NCBI GenBank assembly: GCA_944380295.1
Contig: CALWHE010000003.1
Coordinates: 32,057 to 96,056, forward strand
Direction of reading: 5' to 3'
Source: an uncultured Christensenellaceae bacterium
GTDB taxonomy: Bacteria; Bacillota; Clostridia; Christensenellales; UBA3700
DNA length: 64,000 nucleotides
In this document: positions 32,691 to 40,187 of the stretch, piece after piece
Position numbering within the stretch: the first letter of the stretch is position 1
Layout of the letters: every line of letters starts with the position of its first letter
Notes under the pieces: model-generated
What the model was told of the DNA's origin: nothing
What the model saw: the letters and a program-made list of their open reading frames with translations, nothing else
Database searches by the model: none
Program-made: the position numbers and the translations under genes

Positions 32691-33869
32691 ATGCGATATT
32701 TGTTTTATGATGTGGAGTGCTCCAACTGTTTCAACGGCGAGGGCAAAATGTGTTCGTTCGGGTATGTCATCACGGACGAAGAGTTCAATGTGCTCAAAAA
32801 AGAGGACATCGTTATGAATCCCGCCTCGCGTTTTTATCTCAGGCGCAAGGAGGGCAGACCGGAGATAGAATTGGCTTATTCGGAAGAGTATTTCCGCGCA
32901 CAGCCCAAGTTCGATAAGTTTTACGACAAGATACGCGATATGCTGGAAGACCCCGACCAGATAGTGATGGGGCACAGCATACTCAACGACGTCAAACACC
33001 TGGCGTATCAATGCAAACGCTACAAACTGCCCTGCATAAATTACCGCTTCGGCGACAGTCAGCTCGTTTATAAAAAGCTGGTGCAGAACGGCACGGGCGG
33101 TCAGGTGGGGCTTGCCCGCATCTGCGAGGAGTTCGGCATAGAGCCGGAGCACCTCCACCGCAGCGACGACGACGCCTGGGCGACCATGGAGTTCATGCGT
33201 ATCATCTGCCGGCAAAGGCACGTTTCGCTTTATCGCCTGCTCTCGGACAACCCCGAATGCACGGGCGAGATAAACGACTTTGAGATCACCATGAACGGCG
33301 TTTCCGTCACGCGCAGCAAGCGCTTTTTGCAGCGCATGCTGGAAGAGTATATCAAAACTTTGCGCAGCGCGGAGGGCGGAGAGCTTGCCGGCAAGCGCTT
33401 TTGCATGTCACGTAAGTTCGAGCGCGACAACGCCGACTTGTGCGGTTATTTTGCCAAAAAGTGCTTTGAGCTGGGCGGCAAGTATACGCGCAACGCCATG
33501 CGCTGCAACGTGCTGGTGAGCGCGGACGGAGAGCCTTGCACGCGAGAAAAAGCCATTCTGGCAGACGCCAAGATGAAACAGCGCGTGCGCATAATTTCTT
33601 TGGACGAATTCAAAAACATCTTACATATCGCGGAAGAGGACATGCCGCAGGCGGCGGCGTTCGCCCTTGACGAGCACGTGTCCCTGCCCGCCGTGGCTTA
33701 CGGCAAACCGCTGAAAATGACCATAGGCGAAGCGCACCGCAAAAAGAGCGAGATCAAACAGCGCGCCGCAGCTCCCGCCGCGGCAGGAGAGGCGCCCGCC
33801 AAAAAGAAAAAGCGGAAAAGGCGCAAAAAGAAAAAGCCCGCTCCCGCGGCGCCCGCGGCAGGTGAGTGA
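32691..33869 (+). CDS. DEDDh exonuclease with BRCT-like domain and Lys-rich tail
   Basis: A 392-residue protein. Residues 1-180 form a DnaQ-like exonuclease: FYDVECS (Asp, Glu), MGHSILNDVKHL (Asp) and LHRSDDDAWATME (His, Asp). Residues about 235-310 (LAGKRFCMSRKFERD, LGGKYTRNAMRCNVLVSAD, KAILADAKMKQRVRIISLDE) look like a BRCT fold. The C-terminal 45 residues are Ala/Pro and Lys/Arg runs (KKKKRKRRKKKK), likely to bind nucleic acid. A repair or RNA-processing nuclease is plausible, but the exact role is unknown. It heads a run with trmN6 and rsmI. Confidence 0.87.
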   Translation: MRYLFYDVECSNCFNGEGKMCSFGYVITDEEFNVLKKEDIVMNPASRFYLRRKEGRPEIELAYSEEYFRAQPKFDKFYDKIRDMLEDPDQIVMGHSILNDVKHLAYQCKRYKLPCINYRFGDSQLVYKKLVQNGTGGQVGLARICEEFGIEPEHLHRSDDDAWATMEFMRIICRQRHVSLYRLLSDNPECTGEINDFEITMNGVSVTRSKRFLQRMLEEYIKTLRSAEGGELAGKRFCMSRKFERDNADLCGYFAKKCFELGGKYTRNAMRCNVLVSADGEPCTREKAILADAKMKQRVRIISLDEFKNILHIAEEDMPQAAAFALDEHVSLPAVAYGKPLKMTIGEAHRKKSEIKQRAAAPAAAGEAPAKKKKRKRRKKKKPAPAAPAAGE

Positions 33870-33870
33870 G

Positions 33871-34599
33871 ATGGAACTTTTGCCCGGTGAGCGTTTGGAC
33901 AATCTGCAATACAAGGGGCTGAGGCTCTTGCAGCGCCCCGACGCTTATTGCTTCACCTCGGACGCGGTGCTGCTTGCCAATCTGGTCAAGGCGGGCGCGC
34001 GGGATAAGGTGGCGGATCTGGGCGCGGGCGGCGGGATCATCTCCGTGCTCATCGCCGCCAAGAGGGGCGCGGACGTCACGGCGGTGGAATTTCAGCCCTG
34101 GGCGGCGCAATTGTGCCGCCGCAACGCCTTGCTCAACGGCTTGCAGGAGAAGATAAGCGTTTTTCAGGGCGACATCAAAGGCTGCGCCGCGGCGCTGGGC
34201 GCCGGCGCGTTCGACGCCGTTGTAAGCAATCCCCCTTACTTCAAGGCGGGCAGCGGCGAGGTGCGGGAAGAAGAAAGCGTCGCTCTTTCCCGGCACGAAA
34301 GCACCGCCACGCTGGCGGATATATGCGCGGAAGCGGCGGCGCTGCTCAAAAACGGCGGCGCTTTTTATATGGTCCACAAAGTGGAACGCATGGCGGAGGC
34401 GCTCACCGCGCTTTCTCTGCACGGGTTGCAGCCCAAAGCCGTCACGCTCATTCTGCCCAAGCCGGGCAAGGGCGCGGATACCTTTGTGGTGCGCGCCGTC
34501 AAGGGCGGCAGAGCGGGCATGAAACTGGATATGCTGACGGTTTACGAAAAAAACGGAGAGATGACCAAGGAGGCGGCGCGGCTTTATGGAAAAGCATGA
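33871..34599 (+). CDS. trmN6: tRNA1(Val) (adenine37-N6)-methyltransferase-like protein
   Basis: A 242-residue class I SAM methyltransferase. It shows DAYCFTSDAVLLANL, motif I ADLGAGGGIISVLIA, motif II VTAVEFQPWAA and the N6-adenine catalytic motif SNPPYFK. This is the YfiC/TrmN6 layout, found next to rsmI in many Firmicutes (yabB-yazA-rsmI order). It starts one base after the exonuclease stop and overlaps rsmI by 14 bases, so the three are probably translated together. Confidence 0.92.
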   Translation: MELLPGERLDNLQYKGLRLLQRPDAYCFTSDAVLLANLVKAGARDKVADLGAGGGIISVLIAAKRGADVTAVEFQPWAAQLCRRNALLNGLQEKISVFQGDIKGCAAALGAGAFDAVVSNPPYFKAGSGEVREEESVALSRHESTATLADICAEAAALLKNGGAFYMVHKVERMAEALTALSLHGLQPKAVTLILPKPGKGADTFVVRAVKGGRAGMKLDMLTVYEKNGEMTKEAARLYGKA

Positions 34600-35404
34600 G
34601 GGCGTTTTAACGCTGGTGGGCACGCCCATCGGCAACATGGGCGATCTGAGCAAAAGGGCGGAAGAAGCGCTCTTGAACGCGGACGTCATCGCCTGTGAAG
34701 ATACGCGCCGTTCGCTGCCGTTTTTGCTGGGCAGGGGCGTGAAAAAGCCGCTGGTGAGCTATCATAAACACAACGAAAAAGGCGGCGCGCAACACCTGGT
34801 CAAACTGCTGCAAGAGGGCAAAAACGTAGCCCTCATCACAGACGCGGGCATGCCCGGCATTTCCGACCCGGGCGCGGAGGCGGTCAACGCCGCGCGCGCG
34901 GCGGGCATAAAAGTGACCTGTGCGCCCGGTCCCACCGCTTTTGCCACCGCTTTGGCGCTGGCGGGAGTGCAGGGCGCGTTTGCCTTTTTGGGCTTTCTGC
35001 CCGAAAAGTTAAAAGATAAGACCGCGCTCATCTCCGCGTTCAAGCACGTGCCCGCGGCGCTGGTTTTTTACGTTTCTCCGCACGATCTGCAAAAACAGCT
35101 GGACTTTTTGCACGCGCAGCTGGGCGCAAGACGGGTGACGTTGGCGCGCGAGCTGACCAAGATGTTCGAAGAAGTGGAAGAGGGGGTTTTGGGCGCGATC
35201 TCCGTGCCCGAACCGCGCGGCGAATACGTGCTCATCGTGCACGCGGGAGAGGAGCAGGAAGCGCCCGATCCGCAAGACATGTTAAAGCGGCTTTTAGAGG
35301 GCGGAGAGGAGAGAAAAAGCGCGATAAAGCAGGTGGCGGCGCGCTGCAAACTGCCGCGTGACGAAGTTTATAAAATGGCGCTCAAAGCGGAGGGGAAAGA
35401 GTGA
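34586..35404 (+). CDS. rsmI: 16S rRNA (cytidine1402-2'-O)-methyltransferase RsmI
   Basis: A 272-residue SAM enzyme of the tetrapyrrole-methylase fold. It has LVGTPIGNMGDLSKRAEEAL, the CEDTRRS segment, the ALITDAGMPGISDPG motif and APGPTAFATALALAG. It methylates C1402 in the ribosomal decoding centre. It overlaps trmN6 by 14 bases and the downstream acyltransferase by 4 (GTGA). The Phe-Leu-rich GFLPEK segment is as in the family. Confidence 0.97.
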   Translation: MEKHEGVLTLVGTPIGNMGDLSKRAEEALLNADVIACEDTRRSLPFLLGRGVKKPLVSYHKHNEKGGAQHLVKLLQEGKNVALITDAGMPGISDPGAEAVNAARAAGIKVTCAPGPTAFATALALAGVQGAFAFLGFLPEKLKDKTALISAFKHVPAALVFYVSPHDLQKQLDFLHAQLGARRVTLARELTKMFEEVEEGVLGAISVPEPRGEYVLIVHAGEEQEAPDPQDMLKRLLEGGEERKSAIKQVAARCKLPRDEVYKMALKAEGKE

Positions 35405-36222
35405 ACGGCTTGGAGAGGATCACCCGCCTTTTGCTGGAAGGCGGCAGCATAAGCGCGCAGGACGCGGAAACGGCGCGCGCTTACTTTTCCCGTGAAAGGG
35501 AGATGCGCGCCATGGCGGAAAAGTTTGTCAAGGAAAAGAAAATGCCCTGCCAAAGCGCGGCGGAAAAACTTGCCGTCACCCTGAGCGCGGCGGACATCGC
35601 GCGCGTGCGCTATGCGGAGCTGGGCATACCGCAAGACATATACTTCGACACAATGAGCGACATAGGCGTGTGGGCGGGGCAATGCCGCGTGCAAGGCGGA
35701 GAAGGCTTGGAAAACACGCCTTGGCTTGCCCACCACGTGCGCCTGGAACTTTTTAAGTTGGGCAGGCTGCAATTTCAGCCGATCAAGCGTCCCGTTATCC
35801 TCAATATGGGCTTGGCATGCGCCCTAAGATTGCGAAAATTGCCGGAAATGTGCCTTAATGTGCATATCCCGCGCGGCGGCAGACTGGACAGATCGGCGTG
35901 CGAAGCGGCGCTTTACGGCGCGCCCATGTTTTTCAAAAAGTATTTTGCGGCGGAATATACCGCCTTTTTCTGCCTTTCCTGGCTGCTCTACCCGGGCAAC
36001 GAAAAATTCATGGACAAAAAGTCAAATATCCTCGCCTTTGCCAAGCTCTTCGATTTGGCGGGCAGCTGCAAGAGCAACGGCGATACGCTCTATTATCTCT
36101 TCGGCTCGCGCCGCATAGACCCGGAAAAGACGCAGGCGCACACTTCCTTGCAAAGAGCCGCCTTGGAATATTATAAAAAGGGCGGCAGATTCGGGCTGGG
36201 CTGCGGGATCAAAAATTTATAA
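35401..36222 (+). CDS. Acyltransferase domain protein (NAT_N / GNAT_C type)
   Basis: A 273-residue protein. The C-terminal half reads CLNVHIPRGGRLDRSACEAA, FFKKYFAAEYTAFFCLSWLL and KSNILAFAKLFDLAG, matching the GNAT-like C-terminal domain of the NAT_N/GNAT_C family (HIP-x-G, SWLL, SNIL-x-F). The N-terminal half contains IYFDTMSDIGVW, seen in the same family. These proteins are called acyltransferase-domain proteins, but their reactions are not established. The GTG start overlaps the rsmI stop by 4 bases. Confidence 0.75.
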   Translation: MNGLERITRLLLEGGSISAQDAETARAYFSREREMRAMAEKFVKEKKMPCQSAAEKLAVTLSAADIARVRYAELGIPQDIYFDTMSDIGVWAGQCRVQGGEGLENTPWLAHHVRLELFKLGRLQFQPIKRPVILNMGLACALRLRKLPEMCLNVHIPRGGRLDRSACEAALYGAPMFFKKYFAAEYTAFFCLSWLLYPGNEKFMDKKSNILAFAKLFDLAGSCKSNGDTLYYLFGSRRIDPEKTQAHTSLQRAALEYYKKGGRFGLGCGIKNL

Positions 36223-36308
36223 AAAGCCGAAAAATTTAATAAAGCATAACAAGCGTTTTCATATATAAGCCTTCATAATACGGGTGAAGAAAAAAAGGAG
36301 GCAAAAAA

Positions 36309-36362
36309 ATGGTGTTTATGTTGCTTGGCTTGTTGTATTTCATGTATTTGTTTTGCAACTGA
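36309..36362 (+). CDS. Possible 17-residue hydrophobic peptide
   Basis: A tiny frame, MVFMLLGLLYFMYLFCN, preceded by a perfect AAGGAGG (36295-36301) seven bases before the ATG. Its composition is that of a single membrane helix. The DNA after it, TTTGTTTTGCAACTGAACG, is repeated with drift about 35 and 70 bp later. No promoter is obvious. It could be a real small membrane peptide or the remnant of a longer gene. Confidence 0.4.
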   Translation: MVFMLLGLLYFMYLFCN

Positions 36363-36478
36363 ACGTCTGTTGAGCGCCACCGTTTGTTTTGCGACCGAAC
36401 GCCCGCTTCCGCCGCCATTTGTTGCGCAGCCAACGCCCGGGGCTGCGCTTCGCCGCTTTTTATCCTGCGCAAAAGCAA

Positions 36479-36511
36479 AAGCCTTGAAACGATTTCAAGG
36501 CTTGCTTTTTT
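36479..36511. terminator. Bidirectional terminator, mainly for the AGCS gene
   Basis: AAGCCTTGAAA-cga-TTTCAAGGCTT with A-rich and T-rich flanks. The AGCS stop codon (36510) overlaps its edge. Confidence 0.88.
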
Positions 36512-37973
36512 ATATTATCCCGCAGTTGTATTTTTCGCACTCCGGCTCTTCTTCGGGCGGCGGAGGGGCTTCCGAGGTGATTTTGGGGAAGCGCTTGAAA
36601 AAGTTTTTGCTCAGCCGCACCACCTCGCCCGAGAGCAGGATCACGGCGATGAGGTTGGGGATAGCCATCAGTCCGTTGAAGATGTCCGCGATGTCCCACA
36701 CCGCCTGTATGGTCATGTAAGGACCGATGAAAACGGCGAGGATATAGAGCACGCGGTATGTGAGGATGGCTTTTTTATTGCGCCCCGCCAGATATTCCAG
36801 GCAGCGTTCGCCGTAAAAGTTCCAGCCCAAAATGGTGGTGAAGGCAAAAAAGATCAGGCAGACCAGCAAAATTATCGGTCCCGCCTGCGCCAGCGCGCCG
36901 GGCAGTCCCTGCGCAAAGGCGTTTATGGTCACGCCCACGCCCTCTTGTCCGATGTTCCAGCTGCCCGTGATCACAATGGTCAGTCCGGTCATGGTGCACA
37001 CCACCAGCGTGTCAATGAAGGTGCCGGTCATGGACACAAGTCCCTGGCGCACCGGTTCGCGCGTGGAAGCCACCGCCGCGGCTATCGGCGCGGAGCCAAG
37101 TCCCGCTTCGTTGGAGAAAATGCCGCGCGCAATGCCCATTTGCATGGCGATAAGCATGCTGCCGGCGGCGCCGCCCGCCACCGCGCGGGGGTCGAACGCG
37201 CCCACAAAGATCTGGCGGAACGCTTCGGGTATGGAAGTTATGTTGGCGGCGAGCACTATCAGTCCGAACAGGATATAGGCAAGCGCCATAAAGGGCACCA
37301 CCGCTTCCGACACCTTGGCGATGCGTTTTACTCCGCCTATCAGCACCAACGCCACCAAAAGGGTGAGAACGGCGCCGGAAACCATGGTGGACACGGTGTA
37401 TTCCCCGCCCAGGAAGGAAACCGTTTCGGAAGGGATTATTTCGTTGACGGCGGAGGAGATGGAGTTGACCTGCGTGAAGGTGCCAATGCCGAACAAGCCC
37501 ACGCACATGCCGAACACGGCAAACAGCACGGCAAGCCACTTGAATTTGGGACCCAAGCCGCGCTCTATGTAATAAAAAGGTCCGCCCAGCGCGTGACCGT
37601 CGCGGTATATTTTTCGGTATCTGACCGCCAGCACGCCTTCGGCAAACTTGGTAGCCATGCCGAAAAACGCCGCCACCCACATCCAGAACATGGCGCCCGG
37701 ACCGCCCGTGACAATGGCGGTGGCAACGCCCACGATGTTGCCCGTGCCGATGGTGGCGGAGAGGGCGGTGCAGAGCGCGCCGAAGCTGGAAACTTCGCCC
37801 TTGCCGCCCCTTTCCTTGGCGAACATATAGCGGAACGCGCGCGGCAGACGGATGAGCGGCAAAAACACCAGCCGCACCGTGAGATATATGCCCACGCCCA
37901 AAATGAGCACGATGAGCGGTATGCCCCAGACAAAACCGTCTATGTCCGCAATGACCTGTCCGAACGTTTCCAT
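36510..37973 (-). CDS. Alanine/glycine:cation symporter (AGCS family)
   Basis: A 487-residue transporter with about 11 hydrophobic segments. The family signature region is FGALCTALSATIGTGNIVGV, with GPGAMFWMWVAAFFGMATKFAEG following; further on are GIFSNEAGLGSAPIAAAVA and GWNFYGERC, all characteristic of AgcS/AlsT. It imports alanine, glycine or similar amino acids with Na+ or H+. The gene is monocistronic with its own promoter and terminator. Confidence 0.97.
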   Translation of the reverse strand: METFGQVIADIDGFVWGIPLIVLILGVGIYLTVRLVFLPLIRLPRAFRYMFAKERGGKGEVSSFGALCTALSATIGTGNIVGVATAIVTGGPGAMFWMWVAAFFGMATKFAEGVLAVRYRKIYRDGHALGGPFYYIERGLGPKFKWLAVLFAVFGMCVGLFGIGTFTQVNSISSAVNEIIPSETVSFLGGEYTVSTMVSGAVLTLLVALVLIGGVKRIAKVSEAVVPFMALAYILFGLIVLAANITSIPEAFRQIFVGAFDPRAVAGGAAGSMLIAMQMGIARGIFSNEAGLGSAPIAAAVASTREPVRQGLVSMTGTFIDTLVVCTMTGLTIVITGSWNIGQEGVGVTINAFAQGLPGALAQAGPIILLVCLIFFAFTTILGWNFYGERCLEYLAGRNKKAILTYRVLYILAVFIGPYMTIQAVWDIADIFNGLMAIPNLIAVILLSGEVVRLSKNFFKRFPKITSEAPPPPEEEPECEKYNCGII

Positions 37974-38005
37974 AAGCCTGCCTTTGTGAAAATAATAACG
38001 AAGCT

Positions 38006-38034
38006 ATGATATAACAAACGCGCGCATAAGTCAA
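38006..38034 (-). promoter_or_regulatory. Promoter of the AGCS gene
   Basis: On the minus strand TTGACT (38034-38029), 17 bases, TATCAT (38011-38006). Confidence 0.85.
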
Positions 38035-38123
38035 CGCTTTGGGCGGGATTTGTCGGTTTTTGCGCGATTTTTTGCGGAAAAGTGGGTCAAGGGCGCGCGG
38101 CAAGGCAAAGTAAAGACTTTATA

Positions 38124-38153
38124 TTGACAAAGGAGCGTGCGAGCGGGTATAAT
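38124..38153 (+). promoter_or_regulatory. Promoter of the GH2 gene
   Basis: TTGACA (38124-38129), 18 bases, TATAAT (38148-38153), 18 bases before the ATG with GAAGGAGG between. Confidence 0.9.
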
Positions 38154-38171
38154 TTGGAAGGAGGAAAAGTT

Positions 38172-40106
38172 ATGACGCTTATCGATATCATCAAGGAAAA
38201 TTCTTTTTGTTTTCAGCCCTCCGGCTCGCGTTATTTCAAGGCGCAGCGGCAGTGGGACAGGCGCGTGAAGCTCACCACCGGCAACGAGCGGGAAGACTTT
38301 GCGGTGGGAGAAAAGCCGCGCGCGGAATATCCGCGCCCGCAGATGGAGCGCATGCAGTTTGAAGTGCTCAACGGTTATTGGGACTACGGCGTTATTTCGG
38401 CAAGCGAATATGTGCGCCTGAATGGCAAAACGGACATTTCCGCGGGCAGGATATTGGTGCCGTTCAGCCCGGAGTGCGACGCGAGCGGCGTGGGCAGGAT
38501 CATAGACGCCAACGAAGTGCTCATCTACCGCACGTCCTTTGCCTATAAGGGCGGGGAGAGGATCTTGCTGCACTTTGACGCGGTGGACGAAAAGTGCGAA
38601 GTGTTTGTCAACGGCGTGAGCCTGGGCGTGCACGAGGGCGGCTATCTGCCTTTTTATTTCGACGCGACCAAGGCGTGCAAAAAGGGTGAAAACGCGCTGG
38701 AAGTGCACGTGGCGGACTTCACGGACAGATCCCCCGCGCCCAAAGGCAAGCAGACGCTCTCGCGCGGCGGCATTTGGTATACGCCGCAGGCGGGCATATG
38801 GGGCACGGTGTGGACGGAAGAGGTGCCCGGCAACTATATCAAAGACGTGGTGTGTTATGCCGATCCGGACACGGGCGAAGTGAACGTGAACGTCACGCCC
38901 TGCGGAGAGCTTGGCGAGCTGACCGTCAAGATATACGACGAGGGCAAAGAGATAGCCTGCGCGCGGGGCGGCGCGGGGGACAACGTCATCAAATTGGGCG
39001 CAGTCAAGCTGTGGTCGCCCGATTCGCCCTTCCTTTACAAGGTGCAGGTCAAGAGCGAGCAAGACACCGTGCGCACTTATTTTGCCATGCGCAAGGTGGA
39101 GCTTTGCACGGACGCGCGCGGCTTTAAGCGGGTCAAGCTGAACGGGGAATACGTCTTCCAAAGCGGCGTGCTCGACCAGGGCTATTATCCGGAGGGCATG
39201 CTCACTCCGCCTTCGGACAGAGCCATGATCAACGATATCCAAGCCATGAAGGACTGCGGCTTCAACATGATCCGCAAGCATATCAAAATAGAGCCGGCGC
39301 GCTGGTATTATCATTGCGACAGGCTGGGCATGCTGGTGTGGCAGGACATGGTCTCCGGCGGGGACAAGTATAACTTTGCCGTGATAGGCGCGCTGCCCTT
39401 TGTGGGCATTATGCTGGACGATACCAAGCGCTATAAGGCGTTCGGGCGCGCCAATGCCGCGGAGCGGGCAAACTATAAGAATTTTGTGGGAGAAACGGTG
39501 CAATACCTCAAACGCTTTCCCTCGATAATCCTCTGGTGCATTTTCAACGAAGGCTGGGGGCAGTTCGACAGCGTGGCGATGACCGAATATGTGCGCAGCC
39601 TGGATAACACCCGCCTCATAGACAGCGTGAGCGGCTGGCATGACCAGGGCAGGCAATATTACGACTTCAAGTCTTATCACATCTATTTCCGCAAATTCCG
39701 CATGCCCAAAGATGAAAAGCGCTGCGTGATCCTCTCAGAGTTCGGCGGATATTCCATGCCCGTGCAGGGGCATATGCAAATGCCGCACAAGATCTTCGGA
39801 TACAAGATCTTCCGCGAGCAGGACGCTTTGCGGGAAAACATCGATAAACTCTACACGCGCGAGGTCATACCCGCCGTGCAACAGGGCTTGTGCGCCGCCG
39901 TTTATACGCAGCTTTCCGACGTGGAAGAGGAGATAAACGGCATTCTCACTTACGACCGCAAGGTGAACAAGGCGGGCAGGGAGCTTTTGAACAACATCAA
40001 CAGCCGCCTTTACTTTGAACACGCCGCTTACACCACCGAATACGACAGGCGCGTGGAAGAGGACCTGGCAAAAAAAGAAGAGGGAAAAGACCCCTTTATC
40101 GAATAA
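38172..40106 (+). CDS. Glycoside hydrolase family 2 protein
   Basis: A 644-residue cytoplasmic enzyme (no signal peptide). The jelly-roll sugar-binding domain contains FDAVDEKCEVFVNGVSLGVH and GGIWYTPQAGIWGTVW. The TIM barrel has DCGFNMIRKHIKIEPARWYY, the acid/base Glu in ILWCIFNEGWGQ and the nucleophile Glu in ILSEFGGYS. Family members are beta-galactosidases, beta-glucuronidases, mannosidases and others; the substrate is not evident. A strong promoter and terminator make it monocistronic. No sugar transporter lies next to it. Confidence 0.92.
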   Translation: MTLIDIIKENSFCFQPSGSRYFKAQRQWDRRVKLTTGNEREDFAVGEKPRAEYPRPQMERMQFEVLNGYWDYGVISASEYVRLNGKTDISAGRILVPFSPECDASGVGRIIDANEVLIYRTSFAYKGGERILLHFDAVDEKCEVFVNGVSLGVHEGGYLPFYFDATKACKKGENALEVHVADFTDRSPAPKGKQTLSRGGIWYTPQAGIWGTVWTEEVPGNYIKDVVCYADPDTGEVNVNVTPCGELGELTVKIYDEGKEIACARGGAGDNVIKLGAVKLWSPDSPFLYKVQVKSEQDTVRTYFAMRKVELCTDARGFKRVKLNGEYVFQSGVLDQGYYPEGMLTPPSDRAMINDIQAMKDCGFNMIRKHIKIEPARWYYHCDRLGMLVWQDMVSGGDKYNFAVIGALPFVGIMLDDTKRYKAFGRANAAERANYKNFVGETVQYLKRFPSIILWCIFNEGWGQFDSVAMTEYVRSLDNTRLIDSVSGWHDQGRQYYDFKSYHIYFRKFRMPKDEKRCVILSEFGGYSMPVQGHMQMPHKIFGYKIFREQDALRENIDKLYTREVIPAVQQGLCAAVYTQLSDVEEEINGILTYDRKVNKAGRELLNNINSRLYFEHAAYTTEYDRRVEEDLAKKEEGKDPFIE

Positions 40107-40126
40107 AAGCCGCGCGGACATATGGT

Positions 40127-40155
40127 AAAGCGCCGCCCGAGGGCGGCGCTTTTTG
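40127..40155 (+). terminator. Terminator of the GH2 gene
   Basis: AAAGCGCCGCCC-ga-GGGCGGCGCTTTTTG. Confidence 0.9.
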
Positions 40156-40187
40156 TCAAGGCGGGGCGCGTTAAAACGCTGCGATGA

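Noticed and set aside
36384..38009. A 541-residue plus-strand open frame.
   Set aside because: Antisense to the well-supported AGCS transporter; no ribosome site and His/Gly/Arg-rich shadow composition.
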